DNA from: Oceanobacter sp. 1_MG-2023
GTDB lineage: Bacteria > Pseudomonadota > Gammaproteobacteria > Pseudomonadales > Oceanobacteraceae
Direction of reading: 5' to 3'
DNA: 41,780 nucleotides
Assembly: GCF_030689025.1 (NCBI RefSeq)
Contig: NZ_JAUYWA010000027.1
Span: 1-41,780 of the forward strand
Below are positions 24,693 through 33,803 of the stretch, piece after piece. The notes below the pieces were generated by a model. The model was not told where the DNA came from. It saw only the letters and a program-made list of their open reading frames with translations, and ran no database searches. The number at the start of each line of letters is the position of its first letter. Position 1 is the first letter of the stretch. The position numbers and the translations under genes are program-made.

Positions 24693-25265
24693 TTATTTAC
24701 CAGCACGGCCCAGGAAGCGGCGTTCTTCGACGTTGATACGAATGACATCGCCCGTGGAAATATGCTCCGGTACCTGCACCGTCAGGCCGGTTGTCAGGCG
24801 CGCAGGCTTGGTACGGGCGGTGGCCGAATTCCCTTTGATGGATGGCTCGGTGTCTTCGATTTCCAACTCAACAATGGCTGGCAGAATCAGTCCTACCGGC
24901 TGGCCATCAACCACCATGACCTGTACATCCTGGGTCTGGTCGTTAACGAAAAGGATCTCATCTTCAATGGCCGTCTTGTCCAGATAATAAGGGGTGTAAT
25001 CCTCGTTATCCATAAAGACCCAGGCGTCACCATCGACGTAGGAAAACATGGCTGGACGACGGGTCAGGTCGGCAAACGACAGCATGTCTGAATCCTTGAA
25101 GGTTTCATCTATCTTCTGACCACTCACCACATCGTACATTCGCATACGATACAGGCTACCGCCGGCGCGTCCCTGTGGCACAGAGCGCTCAATATCCTTG
25201 ATAAAATACACTCGGCCGTTGTATTCGACGGCGGCGTTTTTCTTGATCTCACTCGCTTTTGGCAT
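24693..25265 (-). CDS. yeiP: elongation factor P-like protein YeiP/EfpL
   Basis: A 190-residue EF-P paralogue that helps ribosomes through difficult Pro-containing motifs. The three-domain OB/KOW layout is present: [20 protein letters not shown], then the tip loop [17 protein letters not shown] where EF-P would have its modified Lys or rhamnosylated Arg, and the C-terminal [20 protein letters not shown] ending in a GRAGK tail. The [11 protein letters not shown] loop and sequence type fit EfpL rather than EF-P proper. ATG 25265 is chosen, with AAGAGGA upstream; a longer frame would add 17 unlikely residues. Single gene, minus strand. Confidence 0.87.
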   Translation of the reverse strand: MPKASEIKKNAAVEYNGRVYFIKDIERSVPQGRAGGSLYRMRMYDVVSGQKIDETFKDSDMLSFADLTRRPAMFSYVDGDAWVFMDNEDYTPYYLDKTAIEDEILFVNDQTQDVQVMVVDGQPVGLILPAIVELEIEDTEPSIKGNSATARTKPARLTTGLTVQVPEHISTGDVIRINVEERRFLGRAGK

Positions 25266-25370
25266 GACTGCTGAATCCTCTTGATGATGTCCGCATGCTG
25301 GGGCGCAGGGGCCCAATCTGAGAGGCGCGACTATACGCTGTTAGCCGCGGAAAAACGAGGCTGCAAACGT

Positions 25371-26747
25371 TTATGGCTGTTCTGGAAGCAAATGCCGGGG
25401 CGGGTTGTTTGGGCTGGCAGAGGTTGCCAGCCAGTCTGCCAAACCGCATCCGGCGCGCTTGCCGGTAGCAAAACAGGCGGTGAGCAGATAGCCTCCGGTG
25501 GGAGCTTCCCAGTCGAGCATTTCCCCGGCAACAAAGACACCAGGCATGGCGTTCAGCATCAGTTTAGGATTGACGGCACTGGCCTGCACCCCTCCGGCGC
25601 TGCTAATGGCTTCGTTGATGGGGCGTGGTTGCTGGGGCGTTAATGGCATGGCTTTGAGTGCCCTGGCAACGGCAGGGATGTCGCGGTTATCCAGTTGCGG
25701 GCAGCATTCTCGTAATAGCGTGCTGGTGATGGCAGGCAGATTGAGTTTTTTGCGCAGCAGGTTGGCAAAGGACAGGCCTTTTTTACCCTGGCGTAATTTC
25801 TGTTCGATGTCTGCTAGTGATGAATGAGGCAGCCAGTCCAGTGTCAGCAGTGACTGGCCTGTTGTACCTGTTGTACCTGTTGTACCTGCTGTATCGGGGT
25901 TGGCGCTGGCCTGCTTCAAACGCTCTCGCAGAGGGGCGCTGAGAGCATAAATCAGGCTGCCTTCAATGCCGTATTCACTGACCACAAACTCACCGGTGCG
26001 TGACCAGTGCTTGCCTTGGGTATCGGTCAGCGATAGCTGGATATGCTTGATTGGCGTACCGGCAAATCTTTCTTTGAGAAAATCGCTCCAGGCCACATCA
26101 AAACCGCAGTTGCTGGGTTGCAAGGGCGCGATATCGACCTGTTGCTGTTGTAACCAGGGTGCCCAGCGGCCATCGGAGCCGAGTCTGGCCCAACTGCCTC
26201 CGCCGAGAGCCAGCACCACCGCATCGAACGACCGTTGTATCGTGCCGTCCGGGGTGTCGAAACACCATGCTTGTGATGCGCCCACAGGGAGTTGTGCCTG
26301 GCTGTTCTCCCAGCCAGTCCAGCGGTGGCGTGGATGAAATACCACTCCCTGGGCTTTGAGGCGATGGAGCCAGGCACGTAACAAGGGCGCTGCTTTCATA
26401 TCACACGGGAAAACCCGCCCCGAGGTGCCAACAAAAGTATCGATGCCAAGGCCATGGATCCATTCGCGCAGTTGTGTTGGCGTGAGGTCGTCCAGGATGG
26501 GCTGGAGCCAGCGGCTGGCGCTGCCATAACGATTGACAAAGTGGTGGTAGTCTTCCGCGTGGGTAATATTCATGCCACCGATGCCGGCGAGCAAAAACTT
26601 GCGCGCCACACTGGGCATGGCATCAAAGACTTCGACCCGGTAGCCACGACTGGCGATTTGTTCTGCTGCCATCAATCCGGCCGGCCCGGCACCAATAATG
26701 GCTGCGGTCTGTGGCAAAGGAATATCAGCAGTGGTCGGGGTGGTCAC
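25371..26747 (-). CDS. HI0933/YhiN-type flavoprotein (TIGR03862-like)
   Basis: A 458-residue FAD-dependent protein. The FAD site is AAIIGAGPAGLMAAEQIASR with the partner ARKFLLAGIGGMNITHAE; ALGGGSWARLGSDG and GVFVAGEMLDWEAPTGGYLL near the C-terminus are typical of the HI0933 family, whose activity is unknown. The start is GTG with GGAG eight bases before it. A 9-bp repeat (25861-25887) codes for GTTGTTGTTG in a variable loop near residue 290. The tail is Pro/Ala-rich. It is followed by no obvious operon partner. Confidence 0.85.
   Translation of the reverse strand: MTTPTTADIPLPQTAAIIGAGPAGLMAAEQIASRGYRVEVFDAMPSVARKFLLAGIGGMNITHAEDYHHFVNRYGSASRWLQPILDDLTPTQLREWIHGLGIDTFVGTSGRVFPCDMKAAPLLRAWLHRLKAQGVVFHPRHRWTGWENSQAQLPVGASQAWCFDTPDGTIQRSFDAVVLALGGGSWARLGSDGRWAPWLQQQQVDIAPLQPSNCGFDVAWSDFLKERFAGTPIKHIQLSLTDTQGKHWSRTGEFVVSEYGIEGSLIYALSAPLRERLKQASANPDTAGTTGTTGTTGQSLLTLDWLPHSSLADIEQKLRQGKKGLSFANLLRKKLNLPAITSTLLRECCPQLDNRDIPAVARALKAMPLTPQQPRPINEAISSAGGVQASAVNPKLMLNAMPGVFVAGEMLDWEAPTGGYLLTACFATGKRAGCGLADWLATSASPNNPPRHLLPEQP
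25861..25887 (+). repeat. 9-bp tandem repeat (GTTGTACCT)3 inside the flavoprotein gene
   Basis: Three perfect copies of GTTGTACCT and a degenerate fourth code on the minus strand for (Gly-Thr-Thr)n. The unit keeps the frame, so copy-number change would alter only a loop length. Confidence 0.9.
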
Positions 26748-26914
26748 AAATAAGGCTCCGGTAGCAGGCAGGGAACAGGGAATAGTGGATACAAAACGCG
26801 GGGATAGTGGCGGCGATGATCAAGGGATTCAGCCATCCCGTGCCGTTATTCGGGCGACGGCGCAGGGTGGCTTGGGGTAGCGCGAAAGAGCTCAAGAGCG
26901 CAAATAGTGAGTGA

Positions 26915-27733
26915 TCAGCTGGATGTTAACTTGAGCCAGATTGGTGCGTGGTCGGAAGGTTTTTCCATACCCCGAATAGCGTAGCTGATACCGACCTCAT
27001 CACAACTGGCCAGCAATGGCTCAGTAACCAGAATATGGTCGATTCTCAAGCCGCGTTTGGGGGTATCGGCAAACCCTTTGGAGCGGTAATCAAACCAGCT
27101 GAATTGCTCGTTGCTGGTGGGGTGAAAATGACGATAGCTGTCGGTCAGCCCCCAGTTCAACAAGGTTTGATACCATTCGCGCTCTTCTGGCAAAAAGGAA
27201 CATTTACCGGTTTTTAACCAGCGTTTACGATTGGGTTCACCAATACCGATATCGGTATCTTCCGGTGAAATATTCATATCACCCATCACCACCACCCGGT
27301 CGGCGGGGGTGAAATTGTCGTTCAGATACTGCATCAGGTCGGCGTAGAATTTTTCTTTGGCCGGAAACTTGGTTTCATGGGCACGGCTTTCACCTTGGGG
27401 GAAGTAGCCATTCAGTACGTCAATGGTGCTGCCTCCGATGTTATAGCGGGCGTGAATCAGTCGTTTTTGAGCGTCTTCGTCGTCCGATGGCCAGCCTTTT
27501 TGCACAAAGACGGGAGCTTGCTTGCTGAGCAGGGCGACACCGTAGTGGCTTTTCTGGCCAAAGTGCTCAACGTGATACCCCAGGCTTTCGATATCTGCCA
27601 GAGGAAACATATCGTCGTGTACCTTGATTTCCTGTAAGCCCAGAATATCCGGGTCCAGTTGTTCCCGAATAGCCTCAAGTTGATGTTGACGGGCGCGAAT
27701 GCCATTGATGTTAAAGCTGACGATAGTGGTCAT
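26915..27733 (-). CDS. xthA: exodeoxyribonuclease III
   Basis: A 272-residue AP endonuclease/3' exonuclease of base-excision repair. [19 protein letters not shown] opens as in E. coli Xth[15 protein letters not shown] contains the metal-binding Glu, [17 protein letters not shown] the Asp/Asn pair, [13 protein letters not shown] and [10 protein letters not shown] the catalytic His. ATG 27733 is preferred because it aligns with family N-termini; ATG 27745 would add four residues. No strong ribosome-binding site is seen. Transcribed away from nothing obvious; a 148-base gap separates it from tus. Confidence 0.93.
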   Translation of the reverse strand: MTTIVSFNINGIRARQHQLEAIREQLDPDILGLQEIKVHDDMFPLADIESLGYHVEHFGQKSHYGVALLSKQAPVFVQKGWPSDDEDAQKRLIHARYNIGGSTIDVLNGYFPQGESRAHETKFPAKEKFYADLMQYLNDNFTPADRVVVMGDMNISPEDTDIGIGEPNRKRWLKTGKCSFLPEEREWYQTLLNWGLTDSYRHFHPTSNEQFSWFDYRSKGFADTPKRGLRIDHILVTEPLLASCDEVGISYAIRGMEKPSDHAPIWLKLTSS

Positions 27734-27881
27734 TGGAGTATCCATAAGCTGTCAAAAACGGTGCCGGTGCAGAGGCCGGCAGTCTAGCAGGTTGTTGGGC
27801 ATCTATCTGCGTTGTAACGGTAATCTGGCGGGGGAATGGTTAACGCCTGAGTGCAGATACACGTGCAGATAGGTGTACCGG

Positions 27882-28733
27882 TTAATGATAAAGGTAAGCC
27901 CGAATACTGGGTAAAAACGGCTCGTCACTGATGCGCTGATCACCCCGTGCCTGGCGGGTACGGCCGGGAGGTGGCTCGGAGCTGATGCGGTTGTGTTCGG
28001 GCAGGGTAGGCTGGGTATCGGGGATAAACAGCGGCAAGGAAACACTCATGGCCTTGCGTATGACCTCATCGCCGTTGTTATACACCAGATTGGCTCGAAC
28101 CACGGGGGCCAGGGTCTGGATTTGGGCCAACCGTGTGGCGGGAGGTAATTGCCCCAGCCGCTGCAGCTGAATCTGGATATGCGGTTTGTGTTCCCCCAGC
28201 TCAAGCAGCAGGGCTTCGGCCTGACTCAGGGTGAGCTTTTTGATACTGCGACCGTTGACGTACCAGCTGAAGCCAACCTTGCGTGGCGCCTGTGCCAGCA
28301 GTGGAATATGGCGAAAGCACTGCTTCAGATGAACGCGTGTCATACCGGCAATTGCCAGCTTGTTACGCAAGGATGAGGGGTGCTCACCTAACAGACGATA
28401 GCTTTCTTTCCAGCGTGGCAGATCCTGTTTTTCCAGCTGCACTGCAGCGCGGAAATCATCCTTGGCCTGATTGATGTCGGTAATCAATGTCCGACAGCGC
28501 GTATCGGCAAGGATCAAACCATGGCGGGAGCGGGTTTCACGGCCATCTTGCTGATCGCGATACCAGAGGTCGGTCAGCAAGTCGGTGGCCAGCGACAAGG
28601 GTTTCAGGCCCAGGGCGATTTCGCTGTCTTGCAGGGGCAACCAATGTGCCGGTTGTGTTTGGGTCAGATGTTCCGACAGCTGAGCTAACACCTGTTGGAG
28701 ATCTTCAAAACGGGAGACGAGTTCAGTAATCAC
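27882..28733 (-). CDS. tus: Tus-family replication terminus-binding protein
   Basis: A 283-residue protein that I place in the Tus (Ter protein) family, monomeric DNA clamps that stop replication forks at Ter sites in one direction. The best local match to E. coli Tus is the stretch RKVGFSWYVNGRSIKKLTLS, which parallels its LRFGWANKHIIKNL segment, and APVVRANLVYNNGDEVIRKA parallels PIARVWYKGDQKQV of the DNA-binding strands. The final LPSIRAYLYH resembles the RLHLYVAD tail. It starts with GTG overlapping the stop of the upstream TerB-like gene (GTGA), without its own ribosome-binding site, so translation should depend on that gene. No E. coli-like Ter site was found nearby. Confidence 0.75.
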   Translation of the reverse strand: MITELVSRFEDLQQVLAQLSEHLTQTQPAHWLPLQDSEIALGLKPLSLATDLLTDLWYRDQQDGRETRSRHGLILADTRCRTLITDINQAKDDFRAAVQLEKQDLPRWKESYRLLGEHPSSLRNKLAIAGMTRVHLKQCFRHIPLLAQAPRKVGFSWYVNGRSIKKLTLSQAEALLLELGEHKPHIQIQLQRLGQLPPATRLAQIQTLAPVVRANLVYNNGDEVIRKAMSVSLPLFIPDTQPTLPEHNRISSEPPPGRTRQARGDQRISDEPFLPSIRAYLYH

Positions 28734-29170
28734 AGTGTTGGTCTGGCCAGCAGTTTGGCGCGAATAAACTCACCATGGGGGATATACAGCAGTTCGGCAA
28801 TACGCCGAATGATGTGTTCTTCATACTTGTCGAGACCATTGCTGGCATAGGCAATACGCCAGAGGCCGGTCAGCAAATCAAATTTCTGCTCTACCGAAAA
28901 ATGTTTGTGGACCACATCGGTAAATTGAAACAGGTCGGAAGCCTGGGCGCTGGCCTGCTCGGCCTGTTGCTGTAGCGCGCGGATATGCTCATCGCTGAGC
29001 TGGAACAGTTCTTTGAGTACCCGGCCCAGCTCGTTGCGCTCGCTGGCATCGATGCGGTGATCCGCTTTCATGACTTCCACCAGTAAGGCGGCGGCGGAGA
29101 GATCCAGTGTGTGTTTGTCGGTGCCTGACGGGGCATGTTCAGTGAATAGCTGGAGCAGTTTGTTTAGCAT
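28730..29170 (-). CDS. TerB-like (tellurite resistance B family) protein
   Basis: A 146-residue helical protein. LDLSAAALLVEVMKADHRID followed by ASERNELGRVLKELFQLSDE is the TerB/DUF533-type repeat, with the Asp/Glu residues thought to bind a metal; a second such unit appears as RIAYASNGLDKYEEHIIRRI. These proteins occur in stress-related membrane complexes, yet many isolated copies have no known role, and tellurite resistance cannot be assumed. ATG 29170 has AAGAAGG upstream. The gene is first in a two-gene unit with tus, whose GTG start overlaps its TGA. Confidence 0.8.
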   Translation of the reverse strand: MLNKLLQLFTEHAPSGTDKHTLDLSAAALLVEVMKADHRIDASERNELGRVLKELFQLSDEHIRALQQQAEQASAQASDLFQFTDVVHKHFSVEQKFDLLTGLWRIAYASNGLDKYEEHIIRRIAELLYIPHGEFIRAKLLARPTL

Positions 29171-29784
29171 CTGAGCCTTCTTGGGGGTATGCGGGGTGCT
29201 CTGTATCGGCAGGTCGTGGAACCATGCTCTGCCTCTTGGAGGCTGATCACCCGGTTCAGGTTCCCTCGTCACGAGTATCGTGAGTTATTCCGGTTAATGA
29301 TGGCTGTTTTTAGCAAGCTCACGGCGGTGTGTCAAAGCGACCGGGAGGGCAAGCGGATGATAGAGAGGGAATCAGGCGTCAGGTTGTGCATGTATTCATG
29401 GTTTTCTCTTTACTTCTGCTGGTTATTCTAATGATCGACCTCAGTGGGCAATGAGTGATGTTATTGGAAATGGTCATGGCAATGGTATTAATGATTGTCT
29501 TCTTATTAATGTTTGAAATAATCATGATTATTGAACAATTATTTTATATGGCCAGGATTGTATTTATGGCCCTGTTTTGATTAAAAGGGAGCTGGTTGGA
29601 ATTGAATATTGATTTTATACCATGAATTCCAAACGAAATATAATAGTGTTGCTCTTGATTTAAATATTGTCAAAAATATATTATATTTTTAAATAAGGGT
29701 TGGTGTTTTTATGAATAGCTGATGTCTATTTGTGAGTTAGTGTCATTAAAAATCAGCGACCGTTGGTTTTTGTCAGTTATTTTC
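29171..29784. other. AT-rich intergenic region upstream of the siderophore receptor
   Basis: About 610 bases with markedly higher AT content than the surroundings from 29440 on. It holds a 16-bp perfect palindrome AATAATCATGATTATT (29517-29532), a very AT-rich inverted segment AAAAATATATTATATTTTT near 29670, and one short hydrophobic reading frame (29458-29580). No RNA gene or family is recognised. The composition continues into the receptor gene and suggests imported DNA. Confidence 0.6.
29458..29580 (+). CDS. possible 40-residue hydrophobic peptide
   Basis: A 40-codon frame in the AT-rich gap, opening MLLEMVMAMVLMIVFLLMF. Nearly all residues are hydrophobic with only three Glu, one Gln and one Arg, so it would form one membrane helix. 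There is no good ribosome-binding site; a preceding eight-codon frame ends two bases before the alternative GTG start (29455). It may be chance in AT-rich DNA, or a small membrane peptide such as a type I toxin-like protein. No family recognised. Confidence 0.2.
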   Translation: MLLEMVMAMVLMIVFLLMFEIIMIIEQLFYMARIVFMALF

Positions 29785-29813
29785 TTGCAGATGGCTTGTA
29801 TACAAAATATTTA
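29785..29813 (+). promoter_or_regulatory. sigma-70 promoter of the TonB-dependent receptor gene
   Basis: TTGCAG (29785-29790), a 17-base spacer and TATTTA (29808-29813) precede the receptor start by about 70 bases. The Fur-like box lies just downstream of the expected transcription start. Confidence 0.5.
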
Positions 29814-29852
29814 GTGAGGTGTGTCGTTTGGAGTAGTAATTGCCTTGCTTTT

Positions 29853-29871
29853 GTAATTGAAAATGATTATC
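29853..29871 (+). promoter_or_regulatory. Fur box upstream of the siderophore receptor
   Basis: GTAATTGAAAATGATTATC matches 14 of 19 positions of the Fur consensus GATAATGATAATCATTATC. It ends 12 bases before the chosen ATG and would block transcription elongation or initiation when iron is plentiful. This fits the receptor's expected iron control. Confidence 0.65.
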
Positions 29872-29883
29872 AGGTGTTTTACC

Positions 29884-32073
29884 ATGCGCATCAATTTAGG
29901 TTACATTGGATTGATCATTGTGCATTTAAAAAAATCCTTAATCATGATGAAGGCTTGTGGAGCGCTTGTTTTCTCTCCGACGGTTTTTGCAGAAACGGCA
30001 TCAGACGGTATTTCTCACACAGAAGGCCCCAAGGAATGGGATCAAAAGATTGAGGATCAATCCATCATAGAACTATCGCCCATTCAGGTAGAGGGTCGTG
30101 CACTGTCTCTCTACAAGGAGGATGAAGCGGTTTTGGGGACTCGAACCCATACACCGATTGATGAAACGCCGCAGTCTATTCAGGTACTTACCCAGGAATT
30201 AATTGATGACCAGGCTGCCAATGAAGTAACGGACCTTTTTCGCTCAATGTCCGGCGTATCCTATTTTAATTACGGCATTATCAAAATGCGTGGCTTTGAG
30301 CAGGAAAGCCAGGTACTTTATGATGGTGTCAAAGGTGATCCATTCAGGACTTTTACGATTCCTCAGCTGTTCAATATTGAGGAAGTCCAGGTACTCAAGG
30401 GACCTTCTGGTGCTCTTTATGGTGCGGGCGAGGCCGGTGGCGTTATTAATTATGTGACCAAGAAGCCGACTTATGACCAACAAAACACCATCGAATTCGC
30501 TACAGGCAATAAAGGCTTTTTAAGTGGCAGTCTCGAATCGTCTGGCGGACTTAATGAAGATGCGTCCCAGCGTTACCGAATAGGGGTGTATTCGAGTAGC
30601 GAAGATTCTTATCGTAATAATGTGGAAGAAGATAACGACATCGTTGATCTCGGTTATGCCTGGGATATTAATGAAGATGCTACATTAACACTGCAATATA
30701 CTCATTTTTACCAATTGGGCGAGCGTGTGCGGGGGGTGCCTATTGATGAAGATGGCAACTTCTTGACAGATACTTCCTGGAACAGTAATGAGCCTTCTGA
30801 CAATCAGGAATTCAAATCAGATATTTTTCAAGCCCATCTGCAATACTCAATTAATGACTGGTTAGACAGCAATCTGACCTTACGTTATTACGAAACAAAC
30901 GAAACCATGAAATTCCATCAGGCAAGAGCTCTGGTGGATAGCGATAGTGACGGGGCATACGATGGCGTGACCCGCCGCTATCAGGATCAGGTTCGAGATT
31001 ATAACGGCGTTGATCTGGCGTATTACCTTGTTGCCTATCTGGGCGACCATACGCTGGTGACTGGTACAGACTACCATTTTGCTCGTGAAGAGGAGCTGTT
31101 TTATTACTCCGGTAATAGTGATGACACTGATGCGACACCATCGACATTAAGTTTTACCAATCCTGACTATGACGATGATATCAGCGCTTATGAAATGAGT
31201 CTGAATCGAGATAGAACGACGGATCTGAAACAGGTTGGGGTTTATGTGCAAGACCAATGGCGTGTCACAAACAAGCTGAATTTGGTCGCCGGTGCTCGCT
31301 TGGACCATATAAAAGAAGATGTCACAGACAATGACGATGGCAGTGATGATGCCTCTTACGACGATGTTGGCTATTCAACCCGGATTGGTGCTACTTACGA
31401 ATTAAGCAAGCAATTCAAACCGTACGCGTCATTTTCTACCGGTTTGACACCTCAGGCTGCGGCGGATCAACTGACTTCTGCCGATGGCAGTTTGTTTGAC
31501 CCGGAAGAAAACCAGCAGGTAGAAGTGGGGGCTCGTACGTATTTGCTTGATAATCGATCGAATCTGAATGTGGCGCTTTTTCATATTGTGAAAAACAATG
31601 TACTGACAGAAGACCCGGATGACGATGATTACAGCATTGCTATTGGTGAAATTCGCAGTCAGGGTTTTGAAGCAGACTTGCTTGCGGATCTAACTTCCCG
31701 CTGGGTTGCCAATGTCAGTTATACCTATACGGATTTGGAAGTGACGGATACCGACGCCGACGCCCGGAACCTTTCCAATACACCTTCTCACCAGCTGGGT
31801 GGCTGGACTCGTTATGAATTCCCCGATATCGGTTCTTCGATTGCCTTTGGTATGGACTATGTCAGCCAGCAAACAGACCGGGACGACAATACGATCAAGC
31901 CTCACACGATATACGATATGTCCTGGCAAACACGGTGGCAGGATTGGAAATTCCAGGCGAATATTAAAAACTTGCTGGATGAGGAGTATGCCATTGCCGG
32001 GTTTAATACGGTGTCTGGAGCGATTATTGGAGAGCGCCGTCGTATTTACCTGAAAGCATCCTACGATTTTTGA
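29884..32073 (+). CDS. TonB-dependent siderophore receptor
   Basis: A 729-residue outer-membrane receptor for a ferric siderophore. After a signal sequence (hydrophobic segment ending in a PTVFAETAS-like cleavage site) comes the plug domain: DETPQSIQVLTQELIDDQAA, SGVSYFNYGIIKMRGFEQES and LKGPSGALYGAGEAGGVINY are hallmark motifs. The barrel fills the remainder and ends in LKASYDF with C-terminal Phe. Extracellular loops are rich in Asp. ATG 29884 is chosen (AGGT before it); TTG 29857 lies inside the Fur box. No siderophore synthesis or permease gene is nearby, so the ligand is unknown. Base composition is more AT-rich than its neighbours, suggesting transfer. Confidence 0.9.
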   Translation: MRINLGYIGLIIVHLKKSLIMMKACGALVFSPTVFAETASDGISHTEGPKEWDQKIEDQSIIELSPIQVEGRALSLYKEDEAVLGTRTHTPIDETPQSIQVLTQELIDDQAANEVTDLFRSMSGVSYFNYGIIKMRGFEQESQVLYDGVKGDPFRTFTIPQLFNIEEVQVLKGPSGALYGAGEAGGVINYVTKKPTYDQQNTIEFATGNKGFLSGSLESSGGLNEDASQRYRIGVYSSSEDSYRNNVEEDNDIVDLGYAWDINEDATLTLQYTHFYQLGERVRGVPIDEDGNFLTDTSWNSNEPSDNQEFKSDIFQAHLQYSINDWLDSNLTLRYYETNETMKFHQARALVDSDSDGAYDGVTRRYQDQVRDYNGVDLAYYLVAYLGDHTLVTGTDYHFAREEELFYYSGNSDDTDATPSTLSFTNPDYDDDISAYEMSLNRDRTTDLKQVGVYVQDQWRVTNKLNLVAGARLDHIKEDVTDNDDGSDDASYDDVGYSTRIGATYELSKQFKPYASFSTGLTPQAAADQLTSADGSLFDPEENQQVEVGARTYLLDNRSNLNVALFHIVKNNVLTEDPDDDDYSIAIGEIRSQGFEADLLADLTSRWVANVSYTYTDLEVTDTDADARNLSNTPSHQLGGWTRYEFPDIGSSIAFGMDYVSQQTDRDDNTIKPHTIYDMSWQTRWQDWKFQANIKNLLDEEYAIAGFNTVSGAIIGERRRIYLKASYDF

Positions 32074-32092
32074 ACTGACCTGGCGGTGTTAT

Positions 32093-32136
32093 GGATTCTG
32101 GGGCAAGCCCGGAATGACGGGCGGGATTCTGAATCC
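32093..32136. repeat. palindromic intergenic element after the receptor gene
   Basis: GGATTC (32093-32098) and GAATCC (32131-32136) enclose GCCCG-N6-CGGGC (32107-32122). The GGGGCAAGCCCGGAATGACG core resembles short palindromic repeats scattered between genes in many proteobacteria. Only one copy is present in this window, so its repetitive nature is inferred. Confidence 0.45.
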
Positions 32137-32168
32137 AGTTCAGAACGATGGAGTGCCAACAAAGACAA

Positions 32169-32195
32169 CAGCCGTCAGGTATTTACCTGACAGCT
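32169..32195 (-). terminator. terminator hairpin after ybiT
   Basis: CAGCCGTCAGGT and ACCTGACAGCTG form a 12-base stem with one mismatch over a 3-base ATT loop. On the minus strand it begins 12 bases after the ybiT stop and is followed by TTGTCTTTGTT, a weak T-tract. Confidence 0.65.
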
Positions 32196-32207
32196 GTTCA
32201 GTGGCAG

Positions 32208-33803
32208 CTATTGCATACCCTGGGACTTGAGGTATTCATCGTAGTTGCCGTGGAAGTCGACAATCTTGTTGTCACGGACTTCCAGAATCCGGGTCGCCAG
32301 CGATGAAACAAACTCACGGTCGTGGGAAACGAAGATCAGGGTGCCTTCAAACATTTCCAGTGCCATGTTCAGCGCTTCGATGGATTCCATATCCATGTGG
32401 TTGGTGGGTTCGTCCATTACCAGCACGTTGTGGTTATGCAGCATCAGCTTGCCAAGCAGCAGGCGGCCTTTTTCACCACCGGAACAGACTTTGACAGACT
32501 TTTTGATGTCATCCTGGTTAAACAGCAAGCGGCCCAGAGTGCCGCGAACGGCTTGGTCGTCGTGTTCGGCGGACTTCCAGTGTTCCATCCAGTCGAACAG
32601 GTTTTCGTTGCCTTCAAACTCGTATTCGTGGTCCTGGGCGTAGTAACCGACGTTGGCATTTTCTGACCAGCGTACTTCACCTTGTGTTGGGGTGATGTCG
32701 TTGACCAGGCACTTGAGGAAGGTGGTTTTACCGACGCCGTTGGCACCAATCACCGCGATTTTTTCACCCGCTTCAATCATGAAGTCGGTCTTGCTGAACA
32801 GTGGCTGTTCGCCGTCATAGGCATGGCCGAGGTTCTCGATTTCCAGCGCCAGACGGTGCAGTTTCTTTTCCTGGGTGAAGCGGATAAACGGGCTTTGACG
32901 ACTGGATGGCTTGATGTCGTCGAGCTTGATCTTGTCGATCTGCTTGGCACGAGAGGTCGCTTGCTTGGCCTTGGAGGCGTTGGCAGAAAAACGCGATACA
33001 AACTGCTGCAGTTCGGCGATCTGGGCTTTTTTCTTGGCGTTTTCAGATTGCATACGCTCACGGGCAGCGGTGGATGCGATCATGAAGTCGTCGTAGGTGC
33101 CTGGGTAAATCTGGATGCGACCGTAGTCGATATCGGCCATGTGGGTACAAACGGAATTCAGGAAGTGACGATCGTGCGAGATGATGATCATCGTGCACTT
33201 CATGTCGTTCAGAATACCTTCGAGCCAACGAATGGTGTGGATGTCGAGGTTGTTGGTCGGTTCGTCGAGCAGCAGGATGTCGGGGTTGGAGAACAGCGCC
33301 TGTGCCAGCAAGACTCGCAGTTTGAGACCGGGAGCTACTTCGCTCATGGGGCCTGCGTGCAGGCTGGTATCGATACCGGCACCCAGCAGCAGTTCACCGG
33401 CTCGGGCTTCGGCCATGTAGCCGTCCAGTTCCGCGAATTCGCCTTCCAGCTCGGCGGCGCGCATATAGTCGTCTTCAGTGGCTTCAAGGTTGGCGTAAAT
33501 GCTGTCACGCTCGTCCTTGATAGCCCACATTTCCTTGTTGCCCATCATCACGGTGTCGAGCACGGTGAATTCTTCGTAGGCGAACTGATCCTGGTTCAGT
33601 TTGCCCAGACGCTCGTTGGGCGTGACGGAGACGTTACCTGCACTGGGTTCCAGTGAACCGTCGAGAATCTTCATAAAGGTCGACTTGCCGCAACCGTTAG
33701 CGCCGATCAGGCCGTAGCGGTTGCCGTCACCAAATTTGACGGAAATATTTTCAAACAGCGGTTTTGCACCGAACTGCATGGTGATGTTGGCGGTGGAAAT
33801 CAC
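32208..33803 (-). CDS. ybiT: ABC-F ATPase YbiT
   Basis: A 531-residue soluble protein with two ABC domains, of the ABC-F group that act on the ribosome E-site. It matches E. coli YbiT over its whole length: [20 protein letters not shown] at the start, Walker [10 protein letters not shown] and GANGVGKTT, Walker [12 protein letters not shown] and [11 protein letters not shown], and the linker [20 protein letters not shown] with following basic helices. The first signature is the relaxed SEVAPGLK and the second CSGGEKGR. The start is GTG with AGGA eight bases upstream. Roles of YbiT in translation are only partly known. Confidence 0.93.
   Translation of the reverse strand: MISTANITMQFGAKPLFENISVKFGDGNRYGLIGANGCGKSTFMKILDGSLEPSAGNVSVTPNERLGKLNQDQFAYEEFTVLDTVMMGNKEMWAIKDERDSIYANLEATEDDYMRAAELEGEFAELDGYMAEARAGELLLGAGIDTSLHAGPMSEVAPGLKLRVLLAQALFSNPDILLLDEPTNNLDIHTIRWLEGILNDMKCTMIIISHDRHFLNSVCTHMADIDYGRIQIYPGTYDDFMIASTAARERMQSENAKKKAQIAELQQFVSRFSANASKAKQATSRAKQIDKIKLDDIKPSSRQSPFIRFTQEKKLHRLALEIENLGHAYDGEQPLFSKTDFMIEAGEKIAVIGANGVGKTTFLKCLVNDITPTQGEVRWSENANVGYYAQDHEYEFEGNENLFDWMEHWKSAEHDDQAVRGTLGRLLFNQDDIKKSVKVCSGGEKGRLLLGKLMLHNHNVLVMDEPTNHMDMESIEALNMALEMFEGTLIFVSHDREFVSSLATRILEVRDNKIVDFHGNYDEYLKSQGMQ

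Noticed and set aside
26148..26155. GTTGTAAC core of Ter sites inside the flavoprotein gene
   Set aside because: An 8-bp word is expected about once by chance in a window of this size on both strands, and neither flank fits the Ter consensus.
29189..29431. An 80-codon plus-strand frame upstream of the receptor
   Set aside because: No ribosome-binding site, it overlaps the promoter region of the TerB-like gene, and composition shows no coding pattern.
32682..33656. A 324-codon plus-strand frame opposite ybiT
   Set aside because: YbiT is intact on the minus strand; the antisense frame has repetitive Val/Gly/Phe composition typical of shadow frames.
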